NCBI RefSeq assembly: GCF_011752525.1
Contig: NZ_VWXI01000019.1
Coordinates: forward strand, 53,216-117,215
From: Pantoea sp. Cy-639
GTDB taxonomy: Bacteria; Pseudomonadota; Gammaproteobacteria; Pseudomonadales; Pseudomonadaceae
Direction of reading: 5' to 3'
DNA: 64,000 nucleotides
The notes below the pieces were generated by a model. The model was not told the DNA's origin, ran no database searches, and saw only the letters and a list, made by a program, of their open reading frames with translations. The stretch's first letter is position 1. Every line of letters starts with the position of its first letter. The position numbers and the translations under genes are program-made. Below, piece after piece: positions 35,459-44,823 of this stretch.

Positions 35459-36540
35459 GTGCCGTCTTCGACCCGACGCAATACGACGCGCAGCTGGCGG
35501 CCAAGGTCGCCCGCCTGCGCGAGTTGCTGGCCCCGTTCGGCGCCCCGGAGCCTGCGGTATTCGACTCACCGCGCGGCCACTACCGGCTACGCGCCGAATT
35601 CCGCCTGTGGCGCGAGGACGGCCAGCGCCACTACGCAATGTTCGCTCCGGGCGAGAAGCACAAGGCGATCCTGATCGATGAGTTCCCCATCGCCAGCGAG
35701 CGCATCAACGACCTGATGCCGCGCCTGAAGGCCGCCTGGCAGGGCAACGAGGACCTGAACAACCGCCTGTTCCAGGTAGAGTTCCTCACCACCCTGGCCG
35801 GCGACGCGATGATCACCCTGTGCTATCACCGCCCACTGGACGCCGCCTGGGAAGCCGCTGCGCAACAACTGGCCAGCGAGCTGGGCGTCAGCGTGATCGG
35901 CCGCTCCAAGGGCAAGCGCGTGGTGATCGGCCGCGACTATGCCGTCGAGAAGCTCGACATCGCCGGACGCACCTTCAGCTACCGCCAACCAGAAGGCGCC
36001 TTCACCCAGCCCAACGGCGCGGTGAACCAGAAGATGCTCGGCTGGGCCTTCGAGGCCATGGGCGAACGTGACGACGACCTGCTCGAGCTGTACTGCGGCA
36101 ACGGCAACTTCACCCTGCCGCTGGCCACCCGTGCCCGCCAGGTGCTGGCCACCGAGATCAGCAAGACGTCGGTCAACGCCGCGCTGCACAACCTGGACGA
36201 GAACGGTGTCGACAACGTGCGCCTGGTGCGCCTGTCCGCCGAAGAACTGACCCAGGCGCTGAACGAGGTACGTCCGTTCCGTCGCCTGGAGGGCATCGAC
36301 CTCAAGGCCTACGACTTCGGCACTGTGTTCGTCGACCCGCCGCGTGCCGGCATGGACCCGGACACCTGCGAGCTGACCCGACGCTTCGAGCGGATCCTGT
36401 ACATCTCGTGCAACCCCGAGACCCTGGCACAGAACATCGCCCAGTTGCAGGATACCCACCGCATCGAGCGCTGCGCGCTGTTCGACCAGTTCCCCTATAC
36501 CCACCACATGGAAAGCGGGGTGCTGCTGGTTCGGCGCTGA
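35455..36540 (+). CDS. trmA: tRNA (uracil-5-)-methyltransferase TrmA
   Basis: This 361-residue enzyme makes 5-methyluridine at tRNA position 54. The SAM-binding core has LELYCGNGNFTLPLA (about residues 211-225), the FVDPPRAGMD motif, and the catalytic cysteine Cys319 in YISCNPETL. The protein lacks the iron-sulfur TRAM domain of RlmC/RlmD, which supports TrmA. Length equals E. coli TrmA within a few residues. It overlaps the upstream purine permease gene by 4 bp. Confidence 0.96.
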   Translation: MSAVFDPTQYDAQLAAKVARLRELLAPFGAPEPAVFDSPRGHYRLRAEFRLWREDGQRHYAMFAPGEKHKAILIDEFPIASERINDLMPRLKAAWQGNEDLNNRLFQVEFLTTLAGDAMITLCYHRPLDAAWEAAAQQLASELGVSVIGRSKGKRVVIGRDYAVEKLDIAGRTFSYRQPEGAFTQPNGAVNQKMLGWAFEAMGERDDDLLELYCGNGNFTLPLATRARQVLATEISKTSVNAALHNLDENGVDNVRLVRLSAEELTQALNEVRPFRRLEGIDLKAYDFGTVFVDPPRAGMDPDTCELTRRFERILYISCNPETLAQNIAQLQDTHRIERCALFDQFPYTHHMESGVLLVRR

Positions 36541-36596
36541 CCGTGACCCGGCGGGGCCCTCCGGCCCTGCCGCTCGCCGCAAGGAGTGAGGTACCG

Positions 36597-37496
36597 ATGG
36601 ACCAGTTCAGCGCCATGCAGACCTTCCGCCGGGTCGTCGACCTCGGCAGCTTCAGCGCCGCCGCCGAACAGGCGGGCATGTCCCATACGGTGCTGTCTCG
36701 CCAGGTCAGGAACCTCGAGCGCCACCTGGGCAGCCAACTGCTCAACCGCACCACCCGCCGCCTGCAAATGACCGAAGCCGGCGTCCTGTTCTACCGCCAC
36801 TGCGTACAGATTCTCGAACAGATGCAGGCCATGAGCCTGGAGCTCTCAGAGCATCAACAGCAACCCACCGGGACCTTGCGCCTGAGCGTGGCCAGCGCAT
36901 TCGGCGAGCTGGAACTAGGCCGCTGGCTGCCGGACTTCGTCGAGCGGCACGAGAAGCTGCAGATCGAGCTCAACTGTACCGATCGTTTCGTCGACCTGCT
37001 CGAGGAAGAGGTCGATGTCTGCCTGCGAGTCACCGACCACCTGCCCGACTCGAGCCTCGTCGCCCGCCGCCTGGCGGCCAGCGAAGTGATTCTGGTGGCG
37101 GCGCCGTCCTATCTCGAGCGCCATGGCACGCCTGACACCCCCGACAGGCTGGCCGAGCATCCGCTACTGGGCTATACCCGCCTGCAACACCCGCAGCGAC
37201 TGCGCCTGACCCGCGCTGCTGCGTGGCAGGACATGCGCATGCCACAACGCCTGAGCGCCAACTCGCCGATGGCATTGCGCGCAGCGGCCATCGGCGGTGT
37301 CGGCATCGCCAGCTTCGACCGCTTCATCGTCCATGACGCCCTGCAGGACGGCAGGCTGGTGCGGGTCCTGGCCGACTGGCAACTGCCTGCGCGCAGCCTG
37401 TATGCCGTCTACCCGCAAAACCGCTACCTGCCACCTAAAGTGCGCGCCTTCCTCGACTACGTGCAAACGTACTACGCGACACCTCGCTGGGAGTAG
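36597..37496 (+). CDS. LysR-family transcriptional regulator
   Basis: This 299-residue regulator has an N-terminal winged helix (about 1-60, FSAAAEQAGMSHTVLSRQVRNLERHLGSQLLNRTTRRL) and a C-terminal periplasmic-binding-like effector domain. AAGGAG lies before the ATG at 36597. It is 57 bp after trmA but probably has its own promoter. Inverted TGCACAGAT repeats lie just beyond its stop, ahead of the cupin gene on the same strand, which is the likely target. The effector is unknown. Confidence 0.88.
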   Translation: MDQFSAMQTFRRVVDLGSFSAAAEQAGMSHTVLSRQVRNLERHLGSQLLNRTTRRLQMTEAGVLFYRHCVQILEQMQAMSLELSEHQQQPTGTLRLSVASAFGELELGRWLPDFVERHEKLQIELNCTDRFVDLLEEEVDVCLRVTDHLPDSSLVARRLAASEVILVAAPSYLERHGTPDTPDRLAEHPLLGYTRLQHPQRLRLTRAAAWQDMRMPQRLSANSPMALRAAAIGGVGIASFDRFIVHDALQDGRLVRVLADWQLPARSLYAVYPQNRYLPPKVRAFLDYVQTYYATPRWE

Positions 37497-37502
37497 CAAT
37501 CC

Positions 37503-37549
37503 GTGCAATTTATGCACAGATCATGGCTTTTGAATGCCGTATCTGTGCA
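37503..37549. promoter_or_regulatory. Inverted-repeat operator between LysR and cupin genes
   Basis: The arms TGCACAGAT (37513-37521) and ATCTGTGCA (37541-37549) are perfect complements 19 nt apart. An overlapping GTGCA-ATTTA-TGCAC palindrome occupies 37503-37517. The array ends about 54 bp before the cupin ATG. The layout resembles LysR recognition and activation sites. Confidence 0.6.
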
Positions 37550-37603
37550 AAAAGAATTTTCATAACCTTCGCTCCTCGTTTTTATTGGCGAAGGAGCCAT
37601 CCC

Positions 37604-38041
37604 ATGAAAGCACTGCACACCCTCATTGCCGGCCTCACCCTGGGCACTCTTGCCCTGACCGCCCAGGCCCATGCCGAATCCCTGATAGCCGTACCGGACA
37701 GCGCCACCCTGAAATGGCAAGACGTCAGTGGCACCAACGGTGCGGTCAGCTACGCCAATGTCGAGGGCGACCTGTTCGGCAAGGGGCCCTATTCGGCCTA
37801 TGTGAAGTTCAAGAAAGGCACTGACAACGGCCTGCACCAGCATACCGAGACCCTGCCCACTTTCGTGGTCAAGGGCACTTTCTATGCCGTGATCGATGGC
37901 AAGCGCACCGAGTTCCCGGCCGGCGCCTACTACAAGCTGCCAGCCAAGCTGGTGCATGAAAGCGGCTGCACCGCCGCCGAGGATTGCCTGCTGTTCCAGT
38001 ACCAGGCGGACAAGTTCGACCTGGTACCGGTCAAGTCGTAA
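37604..38041 (+). CDS. Exported cupin-fold protein
   Basis: This 145-residue protein has a Sec signal peptide (MKALHTLIAGLTLGTLALTA..., cleavage near AHA-ES). The mature part has a single cupin barrel: a metal-binding HQHTE motif (GLHQHTETLPTFVVKG) and a second half with PAGAYYKLPAKLVHE supplying a further His. Two cysteines near the C-terminus (GCTAAEDC) may form a disulfide. It resembles periplasmic DUF4437/ChrR-like cupins, but no activity can be named. AAGGAG precedes the start. It lies downstream of a LysR gene and its inverted repeats. Confidence 0.78.
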   Translation: MKALHTLIAGLTLGTLALTAQAHAESLIAVPDSATLKWQDVSGTNGAVSYANVEGDLFGKGPYSAYVKFKKGTDNGLHQHTETLPTFVVKGTFYAVIDGKRTEFPAGAYYKLPAKLVHESGCTAAEDCLLFQYQADKFDLVPVKS

Positions 38042-38288
38042 GGCAATACGCCCTGTCATTTCTGTCAGCAGAGCGCAGCCTGGCCAAGTGTCAGGCTTCG
38101 TCTCGCTGGCCGCTGCACTCTCCTTGTACTGGCAGGCGGACTTGCCGTAGCCGGTCTGTGCAGATGAACCCAGGTACTCACGATCACAGACATCGCTCAA
38201 CGGCCATGGAAATAGCGCTGGGCTGACGACCGGGTCGGTGCTGGGCTAATCTTCGTCTTCTGGTTTCACAGATTTCGGAGAGCACTAC

Positions 38289-39176
38289 ATGGAATGGCGA
38301 AAAGGCCGACGCAGCGACAACGTGGTCGATGCCCGTGGCGAGGGCGGTGGCGGCGGCATGCGCTTCGGCGGCGGCAAGGGCCTGGGGCTCGGCGCCATCC
38401 TGCTGATCGTCGGGATTGGCTGGCTCACCGGCCAGGACCCACTGCAGATCCTCGGCCAGTTGGCCGGGCAGATGGAACAGCAACAACAGACCGCGCCGGC
38501 CAACGTCGGCAGCAAGGCGCCCCCGGCCAACGACGAGCAGGCCGAGTTCGTCGCCTCGATCCTCGGCGACACCGAGGACACCTGGAAAGCCCTGTTCGCC
38601 CAAGCCGGCAAGCAGTACCGCGATCCCAAGCTGGTGCTGTTCAGCGGCCAGGTCAACTCCGCCTGCGGTTTCGCCTCGGCGGCGGTCGGCCCGTTCTACT
38701 GCCCCGCCGACCAGCGCGTGTACCTGGACATGACCTTCTTCCGCGAGATGGAAACCCGCTTCAAGGCTGCCGGCGACTTCGCCCAGGCTTATGTGATTGC
38801 CCACGAGATCGGCCACCACGTACAAACCCTGCTCGGCGTCTCGGCCAAGGTCGACGCCGCCCGCCGCAGCGGCCAGCGCATGGAAGGCGACAACGGCCTG
38901 CTGGTACGCCAGGAGTTGCAGGCCGACTGTCTGGCCGGGGTCTGGGCCTACCAGGCGCAGAAACGCCTGAACTGGCTGGAGCCCGGTGACGTGGAAGAAG
39001 CGCTCAACGCCGCCAACGCCATTGGTGACGACCGCCTGCAGCAGCAGGGCCAGGGACGCGTGGTGCCGGACTCGTTCACCCACGGCACCTCGGCGCAACG
39101 CGTGCGCTGGTTCAAGACCGGGTTTGCCCATGGCGACCTGAACCAGTGCGATACATTTGGCGCACGTAACCTTTGA
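38289..39176 (+). CDS. Neutral zinc metallopeptidase, YpfJ family
   Basis: This 295-residue protein begins MEWRKGRRSDNVVDARG, a glycine-rich stretch, then one transmembrane helix (GLGLGAILLIVGIGWLTG). The catalytic domain has HEIGHHVQ, with zinc ligands His172 and His176 and the catalytic Glu173, and the typical CGFASAAVGPFYCPAD segment. It matches the YpfJ/KPN_02809 (putative zinc metallopeptidase) family. The membrane-anchored domain should face the periplasm. No substrate is known. The 247-bp space before it holds nothing I recognise. Confidence 0.88.
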   Translation: MEWRKGRRSDNVVDARGEGGGGGMRFGGGKGLGLGAILLIVGIGWLTGQDPLQILGQLAGQMEQQQQTAPANVGSKAPPANDEQAEFVASILGDTEDTWKALFAQAGKQYRDPKLVLFSGQVNSACGFASAAVGPFYCPADQRVYLDMTFFREMETRFKAAGDFAQAYVIAHEIGHHVQTLLGVSAKVDAARRSGQRMEGDNGLLVRQELQADCLAGVWAYQAQKRLNWLEPGDVEEALNAANAIGDDRLQQQGQGRVVPDSFTHGTSAQRVRWFKTGFAHGDLNQCDTFGARNL

Positions 39177-39254
39177 GATCACCCGGGGTCGCTGCGCGGC
39201 CCCGCCTTAAAAATTCAGCTATTTCAGTGAGTTACAAATTTGCTGAAAAAGCGT

Positions 39255-39281
39255 TTCAGCTTCTCCCAAGCTTGCCGATAA
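39255..39281 (+). promoter_or_regulatory. Candidate sigma-28 (FliA) promoter of mcpS
   Basis: GCCGATAA at 39274-39281 exactly matches the FliA -10 element. TTCA, 15 bp upstream at 39255-39258, is a weak match to the -35 TAAA. It lies about 90 bp before the mcpS start. Confidence 0.6.
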
Positions 39282-39369
39282 GTCCTACACAAATCTGTGG
39301 GCTATCTGACAAAAACAACGCCCAGCTATTGAGATCAAGTGAGCGAAATCATTTTCTGGGAGAGCGTGC

Positions 39370-41289
39370 ATGAACAGCTGGTTCGCCAATATCAGCGTCA
39401 ACCTCAAACTCGGCCTGGGCTTCGGCCTGGTCCTCGTACTGACCGGCCTGCTGGCCCTGACCGGCTGGAACAGCCTGGGCGGCCTCATCGACCGCAGCAA
39501 CTGGATGAGCGACATCACTCAGCTCAACAGTGACCTGACCAACCTGCGCGTGGCCCGCCTGCAGTGGATGCTGACCAACGGCGACGACGACTCGGCGGCC
39601 AATGTCCAGGCCAAACTCGATACCTTCGGCGAGCAGCAACAACACCTGGTCAAGACCTTCACCAGCCCCGAGAACCTCAAGCTGCTGCGCGAGCAGGGCC
39701 AGAGCATCAGTGAATACCGCATCTCGCTGGAGAACATGCGCAAGGGCTACAAGACCACTCTGGTCGCCCGCGATGCCATGAACCAGGCCGCCGCACAGGC
39801 CAACGACGCCATCGAGGCGATCAGCGCCGCCGTGCTGTCCAGCCCCGAGAGCGACGCCAGCCACCTGGCCCAGTACCTGCTGATCAGCAAGGCCAAGCAG
39901 CAGCTGGTGCAGGTGCGCCTGGACGTACGCAGCTACATCGCCGACCTCACCAGCGAGACCGAGCAGACCGCCGTGCGCCAGCTGGAGTCCGCCCTGGCCG
40001 AAATCGACAGCCTCAAGCGCCAGTTGCCGAGCCAGGCCTCGCGCATCCAGCAGTTCGAAAGCGCCGTGCTGGCCTACCGCGACGCCGTGCGTCAGTTCCG
40101 CGACGCCACTGCCGCCATCGGCGTGGCCCGTGCCGAGATGACCGTGCAAGGCGCCGACATCGTCAAGCGCAGCGACGAGCTGTACCGCATCCAGCTCGAG
40201 CGTCGCGACATCGAGAGCATCCAGGCCCGTAGCCTGCAGACCACCGCCACCCTGCTGGCGCTGCTGGTCGGCGTACTTGCCGCCGTGATCATCACCCGCC
40301 AGATCACCCGTCCGCTGCGCGAGACCATGGACGCGGTGGAGAAGATCGCCAGTGGCGACCTGACCCAGACCCTGCGCGTTACCCGCCGCGACGAACTGGG
40401 TGCGCTGCAACAAGGCATCGCCCGCATGGGCAACACCCTGCGCGACCTGATCACCGGCATCCGCGACGGTGTCACCCAGATCGCCAGCGCCGCCGAGGAG
40501 CTGTCGGCGGTGACCGAGCAGACCAGTGCCGGCGCCAACAGCCAGAAGGTCGAGACCGACCAGGTGGCCACTGCCATGCACGAGATGGCCGCCACCGTCC
40601 AGGAGGTCGCGCGCAACGCCGAGCAGGCGTCCCATGCCGCCACCAACGCCGATGACGAAGCCCGCAGCGGCGACAAGGTGGTCAGCGAGGCGATCAGCCA
40701 GATCGAACGCCTGGCCCACGAAGTGCACCGTTCCACCGAGGCCATGACCCTGCTGCAGCAGGAAAGCCAGAAGATCGGCAGTGTCATGGACGTGATCAAG
40801 TCGGTGGCCGAGCAGACCAACCTGCTGGCCCTCAACGCCGCCATCGAAGCCGCGCGCGCCGGTGAAGCCGGCCGTGGCTTCGCCGTGGTAGCCGACGAGG
40901 TGCGTGGCCTGGCCCAGCGTACCCAGCAGTCCACCGAAGAGATCGAAGGGCTGATCGCCAGCCTGCAGAACGGCACTCAACAGGTAGCCGAGGTGATGAA
41001 CGGCAGCCGCAGCCTGACCGACAGCAGCGTCGAACTGGCGCGCAAGGCCGGCGACTCGCTGGACAACATCACCCGCACAGTGTCGAACATCCAGTCGATG
41101 AACCAGCAGATTGCCGCCGCTGCCGAAGAGCAAAGCGCTGTGGCCGAGGAAATCAGCCGCAGCATCCTCAATGTGCGCGACGTGTCGGAACAGACCGCTG
41201 CCGCCAGCGACGAGACCGCCGCATCCAGCGTCGAGCTGGCCCGCCTGGGCGGCCACCTGCAGACGCTGGTCAGCCAGTTCCGCGTCTGA
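39370..41289 (+). CDS. mcpS: Methyl-accepting chemotaxis protein McpS
   Basis: This 639-residue chemoreceptor has TM1 at about 13-34 and a long all-helical periplasmic domain (about 35-290) of the HBM type. TM2 is at about 292-312, followed by HAMP and the signalling coiled coil with the tip EQTNLLALNAAIEAARAGEAGRGFAVVADEVRGLAQRT (about 479-515). The N-terminal NISVNLKLGLGFGLVLVLTGLLALTGW, total length and genomic place match McpS of P. putida, which binds TCA-cycle acids such as malate, succinate and citrate. Ligand range here is inferred. No CheR-docking pentapeptide ends the protein. A sigma-28-like promoter lies upstream. Confidence 0.88.
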   Translation: MNSWFANISVNLKLGLGFGLVLVLTGLLALTGWNSLGGLIDRSNWMSDITQLNSDLTNLRVARLQWMLTNGDDDSAANVQAKLDTFGEQQQHLVKTFTSPENLKLLREQGQSISEYRISLENMRKGYKTTLVARDAMNQAAAQANDAIEAISAAVLSSPESDASHLAQYLLISKAKQQLVQVRLDVRSYIADLTSETEQTAVRQLESALAEIDSLKRQLPSQASRIQQFESAVLAYRDAVRQFRDATAAIGVARAEMTVQGADIVKRSDELYRIQLERRDIESIQARSLQTTATLLALLVGVLAAVIITRQITRPLRETMDAVEKIASGDLTQTLRVTRRDELGALQQGIARMGNTLRDLITGIRDGVTQIASAAEELSAVTEQTSAGANSQKVETDQVATAMHEMAATVQEVARNAEQASHAATNADDEARSGDKVVSEAISQIERLAHEVHRSTEAMTLLQQESQKIGSVMDVIKSVAEQTNLLALNAAIEAARAGEAGRGFAVVADEVRGLAQRTQQSTEEIEGLIASLQNGTQQVAEVMNGSRSLTDSSVELARKAGDSLDNITRTVSNIQSMNQQIAAAAEEQSAVAEEISRSILNVRDVSEQTAAASDETAASSVELARLGGHLQTLVSQFRV

Positions 41290-41298
41290 CCTGAACGC

Positions 41299-41382
41299 AT
41301 CGCGGGGCAGGCCCGCTCCCACGAACACCACTCATGAACCTGTGAGTGGCGCTTGTGGGAGCGGGCTTGCCCCGCGATCGTT
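41299..41382. repeat. Paired inverted REP elements
   Basis: GCATCGCGGGGCAGGCCCGC and its inverse GGGAGCGGGCTTGCCCCGCG flank a spacer with a CACTCA...TGAGTG hairpin. The pair lies between the convergent mcpS and ggt genes. Confidence 0.92.
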
Positions 41383-41393
41383 TCCGGCCCGGA

Positions 41394-43061
41394 CTACTTG
41401 ACGATCATCCCCACCCCGCGCCCACGTGGATCCGATGCGGTCTCCAGCTTCTCCCCGGTCACCCGGATCGCCTGGATGTCACCCATCTCCCAACCCTGGT
41501 CCTCGAGCACGTAGCCCATCGCCTTCAGGTCATCGGCCACTTTCCCCTGCAGCGGTGCATAGCTGTCGAAGTAAATGGTGTCCTTGGGCAGCAACTGGTG
41601 ATGCACGCGTTGCGCCGCCACGGCTTTCTCCAACGGCATGCCGAAATCGTACAGGTTGTTCATCACCTGGAAGATCGAGGTGAAGATCCGCGAGCCGCCC
41701 GGTGTCCCCACCACCAGCGCCACCTTGCCATCGCGGGTCACCAGGCTCGGGCTCATCGACGAGAGCATGCGCTTGCCTGGCTCGATGGCGTTGGCGTCAC
41801 CGCCGACCACGCCGAAGGCGTTGGCTGCCCCTGGCTTGGCGCTGAAGTCGTCCATCTCGTCGTTGAGCAGGAAGCCTGCGCCCTTGACCACCACGCCACT
41901 GCCGTAGTCGAGGTTGAGGGTGTAGGTGTTGCTCACCGCGTTGCCCTGCTTGTCGACGATGGAGAAGTGGGTGGTCTGGTGCGGCTCGAGCCCCGGCTTG
42001 ACCTGGTCGGTGGCGGAGATGGCCTGCGGGTTGACCTGGGCGGCCCGCTTGGCCAGGTAGTCCTTGGCAATCAACTGGTCGACCGGGACCTGGGTGAAGG
42101 CCGGGTCGCCCAGATAGTCGGCCCGGTCGGCGAACACGCGCTTCTCGATCTCGGCCAGCAGGTGGATGTACTTGGCCGAGTTGTGCTCGACGCCCTTGAA
42201 GTCTGCCGCGCGGTCTTCCTTGATACCCAGCAGCTGGGCCAGGGCCACGCCGCCGGAGCTGGGCGGCGGCGCGGTGTAGACCACGTTGCCACGCCAGTCG
42301 ATGGCGATCGGATCGCGCCATACGGCCTTGTAGTCCTTGAGGTCCTGCTTGCTGATCAGGCCCTTGTCGGCCTGCATCTGCGCGACCAGCAGGTCGGCGG
42401 TCTTGCCCTGGTAGAACTCGCTTACGCCCTTGTCGGCGATACGCTCCAGGGTCTGCGCCAGCTCAGGCTGCCTGAACAGTTCGCCGACCTTCATGCTGCC
42501 GAAATAGTCGTTGAAGTTGGTGGCGGTCTTGAACATGCCCTGGGCATCGTCGCGGTACTGGTACTGCTTCTGGGCGATCTTGAAGCCGTTCTTCGCATAA
42601 CCGATAGCCGGGGTCAGCAGTTCGCTCCACTTGAGCTTGCCGAACTTCTGGTGCGCCTCCCACAGCCCCATCACCGTACCCGGCACGCCGGCTGCGCGGG
42701 CACCGACCAGGCTGAGGTTCTCGATCACCTCGCCCTTGTCATCCAGGTACATGGTCCTGGTGGCGGCCTTCGGCGCCACCTCCCGGTAGTCGAGGAAATA
42801 GGGTTTGCCATCGACGAACAGGGTCATGAAGCCGCCACCCCCGATGTTGCCGGCTTCCGGGTAGGTCACGGCGAGGGTGAAGGCGGTGGCGACCGCGGCG
42901 TCCACTGCATTGCCGCCTTTCTTGAGGATATCGGCAGCCACCTGTGCGCCATATTGATCGGGCGCGGCCACCGCGCCGCCCTCGAGGGTGACGGCAAAGG
43001 CGGAGGAACAGCTCAGGAACGCGACCCCGAGGGCCAGTGGCGGGAACATGACAATGCGCAT
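41394..43061 (-). CDS. ggt: Gamma-glutamyltransferase
   Basis: This 555-residue periplasmic enzyme hydrolyses or transfers the gamma-glutamyl group of glutathione. It has a signal peptide (cleaved near SAFA-V), a large-subunit segment and the autocleavage site before Thr363 (HQ-TTHFSIVDKQGNAVS), which is the nucleophile. Later landmarks are DYGSGVVVKG and MLSSMSPSLV and GTPGGSRI. The start at 43061 gives a normal signal; no better upstream start exists. It lies 118 bp after a LysR gene on the same strand, with no obvious terminator between. Confidence 0.94.
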   Translation of the reverse strand: MRIVMFPPLALGVAFLSCSSAFAVTLEGGAVAAPDQYGAQVAADILKKGGNAVDAAVATAFTLAVTYPEAGNIGGGGFMTLFVDGKPYFLDYREVAPKAATRTMYLDDKGEVIENLSLVGARAAGVPGTVMGLWEAHQKFGKLKWSELLTPAIGYAKNGFKIAQKQYQYRDDAQGMFKTATNFNDYFGSMKVGELFRQPELAQTLERIADKGVSEFYQGKTADLLVAQMQADKGLISKQDLKDYKAVWRDPIAIDWRGNVVYTAPPPSSGGVALAQLLGIKEDRAADFKGVEHNSAKYIHLLAEIEKRVFADRADYLGDPAFTQVPVDQLIAKDYLAKRAAQVNPQAISATDQVKPGLEPHQTTHFSIVDKQGNAVSNTYTLNLDYGSGVVVKGAGFLLNDEMDDFSAKPGAANAFGVVGGDANAIEPGKRMLSSMSPSLVTRDGKVALVVGTPGGSRIFTSIFQVMNNLYDFGMPLEKAVAAQRVHHQLLPKDTIYFDSYAPLQGKVADDLKAMGYVLEDQGWEMGDIQAIRVTGEKLETASDPRGRGVGMIVK

Positions 43062-43179
43062 GCGGACTTCCTTGGTGTTGTTTTTGTTGATCAGTCATTA
43101 AGGCCGAAGCGCTTCGACTAAGCAAACACCGTAGGAAGTTTCCGCCGCCGATGAGCAGCAGCTGTCGTGGACAGGCAAC

Positions 43180-44076
43180 TCAGCAGGCGTAGACCGCCAG
43201 TTTCTTCTGGATGAAATCGAGGAAGCACTGGATACGCAGGGCCAGCTGGGTGTTGCGGTAGTACACCGCATGGATCGGCTGGCGATAGCCATTGTTGTGT
43301 TCGGCGAGCACCACCTGCAGGCGGCCGCTGCGGATGTCCTCGTGGGTCATGAAGTGCGACAGGCTGACGATCCCCTGGCCGGCGATGGCCAGCTGACGCA
43401 GGGTTTCACCGCTGGAGGCGAGCAGTCGCGGGCGGACCGTCCAGCGCTCACCCAGGGCATGGCGCAACGGCCAGTGGTTGAGCGACTCGAGGGAGCTGAA
43501 GCCCAGCAGGCTGTGGGCATCGAGGTCCTCGACCCGTTCCGGCACGCCATGCCGGGCGAGGTACTCGGGACTGGCGAGGATCTGCACCGGGCTGCACCCC
43601 AGCGAACGGGCGTGCAGGCTGGAGTCGGCCAGCTCACCGATACGGATGGCTACATCGGTGCTTTGCTCGAGCAGGTCGATGATCAGGTCATCGGTGTTCA
43701 ACTCCAGCTCGATGCCCGGATACTGCTCGCGAAACTCACCGACCCACGGCAGGATCGCGTGCAGCATGAACGGCGCCGCAGCGTTGATACGCAGTCGTCC
43801 GGAAGGTGTCTGGCGGTTCATCGACAGGCGCTCTTCCATGTCGTCCATCTGCTCGAGGATGCCCCGCGCCCGCGTCAGGAAGAAACGTCCTTCTTCGGTC
43901 AGGTCCATGCGTCGGGTGGTACGGTTGACCAGGGTACAGCCCAGCTTGCCCTCCAGCCGCGACAAAGTGCGGCTCACCGCCGACGGGGTCTGGCCGATCT
44001 GCTCGGCGGCGGCGGAGATCGAGCCGCAGTCGATGACGGCGACAAATACCTGGAGCTCTTCGGATCGGGTCTTCAC
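43180..44076 (-). CDS. LysR-family transcriptional regulator (next to mdaB)
   Basis: This 298-residue protein has a standard LysR layout: winged helix (ISAAAEQIGQTPSAVSRTLSRLEGKLGCTLVNRTTRR) and effector-binding domain. It lies 87 bp downstream of mdaB on the same strand and is likely to control the mdaB/ygiN pair, whose shared promoter region holds a 7-5-7 inverted repeat. Several LysR proteins beside mdaB-like genes respond to quinones or oxidants, but the effector here is not known. The C-terminus ends in a lone Cys. Confidence 0.85.
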   Translation of the reverse strand: MKTRSEELQVFVAVIDCGSISAAAEQIGQTPSAVSRTLSRLEGKLGCTLVNRTTRRMDLTEEGRFFLTRARGILEQMDDMEERLSMNRQTPSGRLRINAAAPFMLHAILPWVGEFREQYPGIELELNTDDLIIDLLEQSTDVAIRIGELADSSLHARSLGCSPVQILASPEYLARHGVPERVEDLDAHSLLGFSSLESLNHWPLRHALGERWTVRPRLLASSGETLRQLAIAGQGIVSLSHFMTHEDIRSGRLQVVLAEHNNGYRQPIHAVYYRNTQLALRIQCFLDFIQKKLAVYAC

Positions 44077-44163
44077 ACGGATGGCCTTGGTCTGGTGTCG
44101 TCCTGATTGATAGCCGTTGAGCCGCGAGCATGCAACCTGTGCTGGCGCGCTTGTCCGACATCA

Positions 44164-44751
44164 TCAGGCCTTGTCGAATACCTGGGTCAAGTGCGCTTCG
44201 TAAGCGGCCAGGGTCGCCGGCACGTCCGGGCGCTTCATCACATCCACCGCGAGAAACGTCGGCAGGCCGCTCATGCCGAGGAACTGGTTGGCCTTGTGGA
44301 ACGGGAAGTACACCGCATCCACCCCCTTGCCCTCGAAGAACTCGCCAGGCGCATCGAACGCCTGCTGCGGTGCATTCCAGGTCAACGACAACATGTACTG
44401 CTTGCCGTGTATCAGGCCACCGCTGCCGTACTTCTGCGAACTGTCGGAACGGGTACGACCATCGCTGGCGTAGAGGCTGCCATGACCGCCAGTGAAGACC
44501 TCGTCGATGTACTTCTTCACGGTCCAGGGGGCCCCCATCCACCAGCCAGGCATCTGGTAGATCACCACGTCGGCCCACAGGTATTTCTGGACCTCGGCCT
44601 CGACGTCGTAGCCTTCGTCGATGAAAGTTTCCTGTACGTCGTGGCCGGCACGGTCAAGATGAGCCAGCGCAGCGTCATGCAGGGTCTGGTTGAGGCGGCC
44701 GTCTGAGTGGGCGAAACGCTTGCCGCCATTGAGCAGGAGGATCTTTTTCAT
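44164..44751 (-). CDS. mdaB: NAD(P)H:quinone oxidoreductase MdaB
   Basis: This 195-residue flavodoxin-fold enzyme reduces quinones to quinols by two electrons with FAD and NADPH. It begins MKKILLLNGGKRFAHSDGRLN and has the family segments MPGWWMGAPWTVKKYIDEVFT and GGLIHGKQYMLSLTWNAP. Length is close to E. coli MdaB (193). It is divergent from ygiN, which encodes the presumed partner monooxygenase. A LysR gene follows. Confidence 0.9.
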   Translation of the reverse strand: MKKILLLNGGKRFAHSDGRLNQTLHDAALAHLDRAGHDVQETFIDEGYDVEAEVQKYLWADVVIYQMPGWWMGAPWTVKKYIDEVFTGGHGSLYASDGRTRSDSSQKYGSGGLIHGKQYMLSLTWNAPQQAFDAPGEFFEGKGVDAVYFPFHKANQFLGMSGLPTFLAVDVMKRPDVPATLAAYEAHLTQVFDKA

Positions 44752-44823
44752 GGTGGTTCATGGACTCTGCCAGGGATTTGCCGGCAGGTTAGGCAGTTGC
44801 GGGAGAGGGAAACAGGCATGGGC

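Noticed and set aside
37604..38041. The first cupin gene and the one at 47929 as duplicates
   Set aside because: One is exported with an HQHTE-type barrel, the other is cytoplasmic DUF861-like; they share only the general fold.
39349..41331. 660-codon open frame opposite mcpS
   Set aside because: Gly/His/Leu-rich antisense of repetitive coiled-coil codons; the mcpS reading is clearly real.
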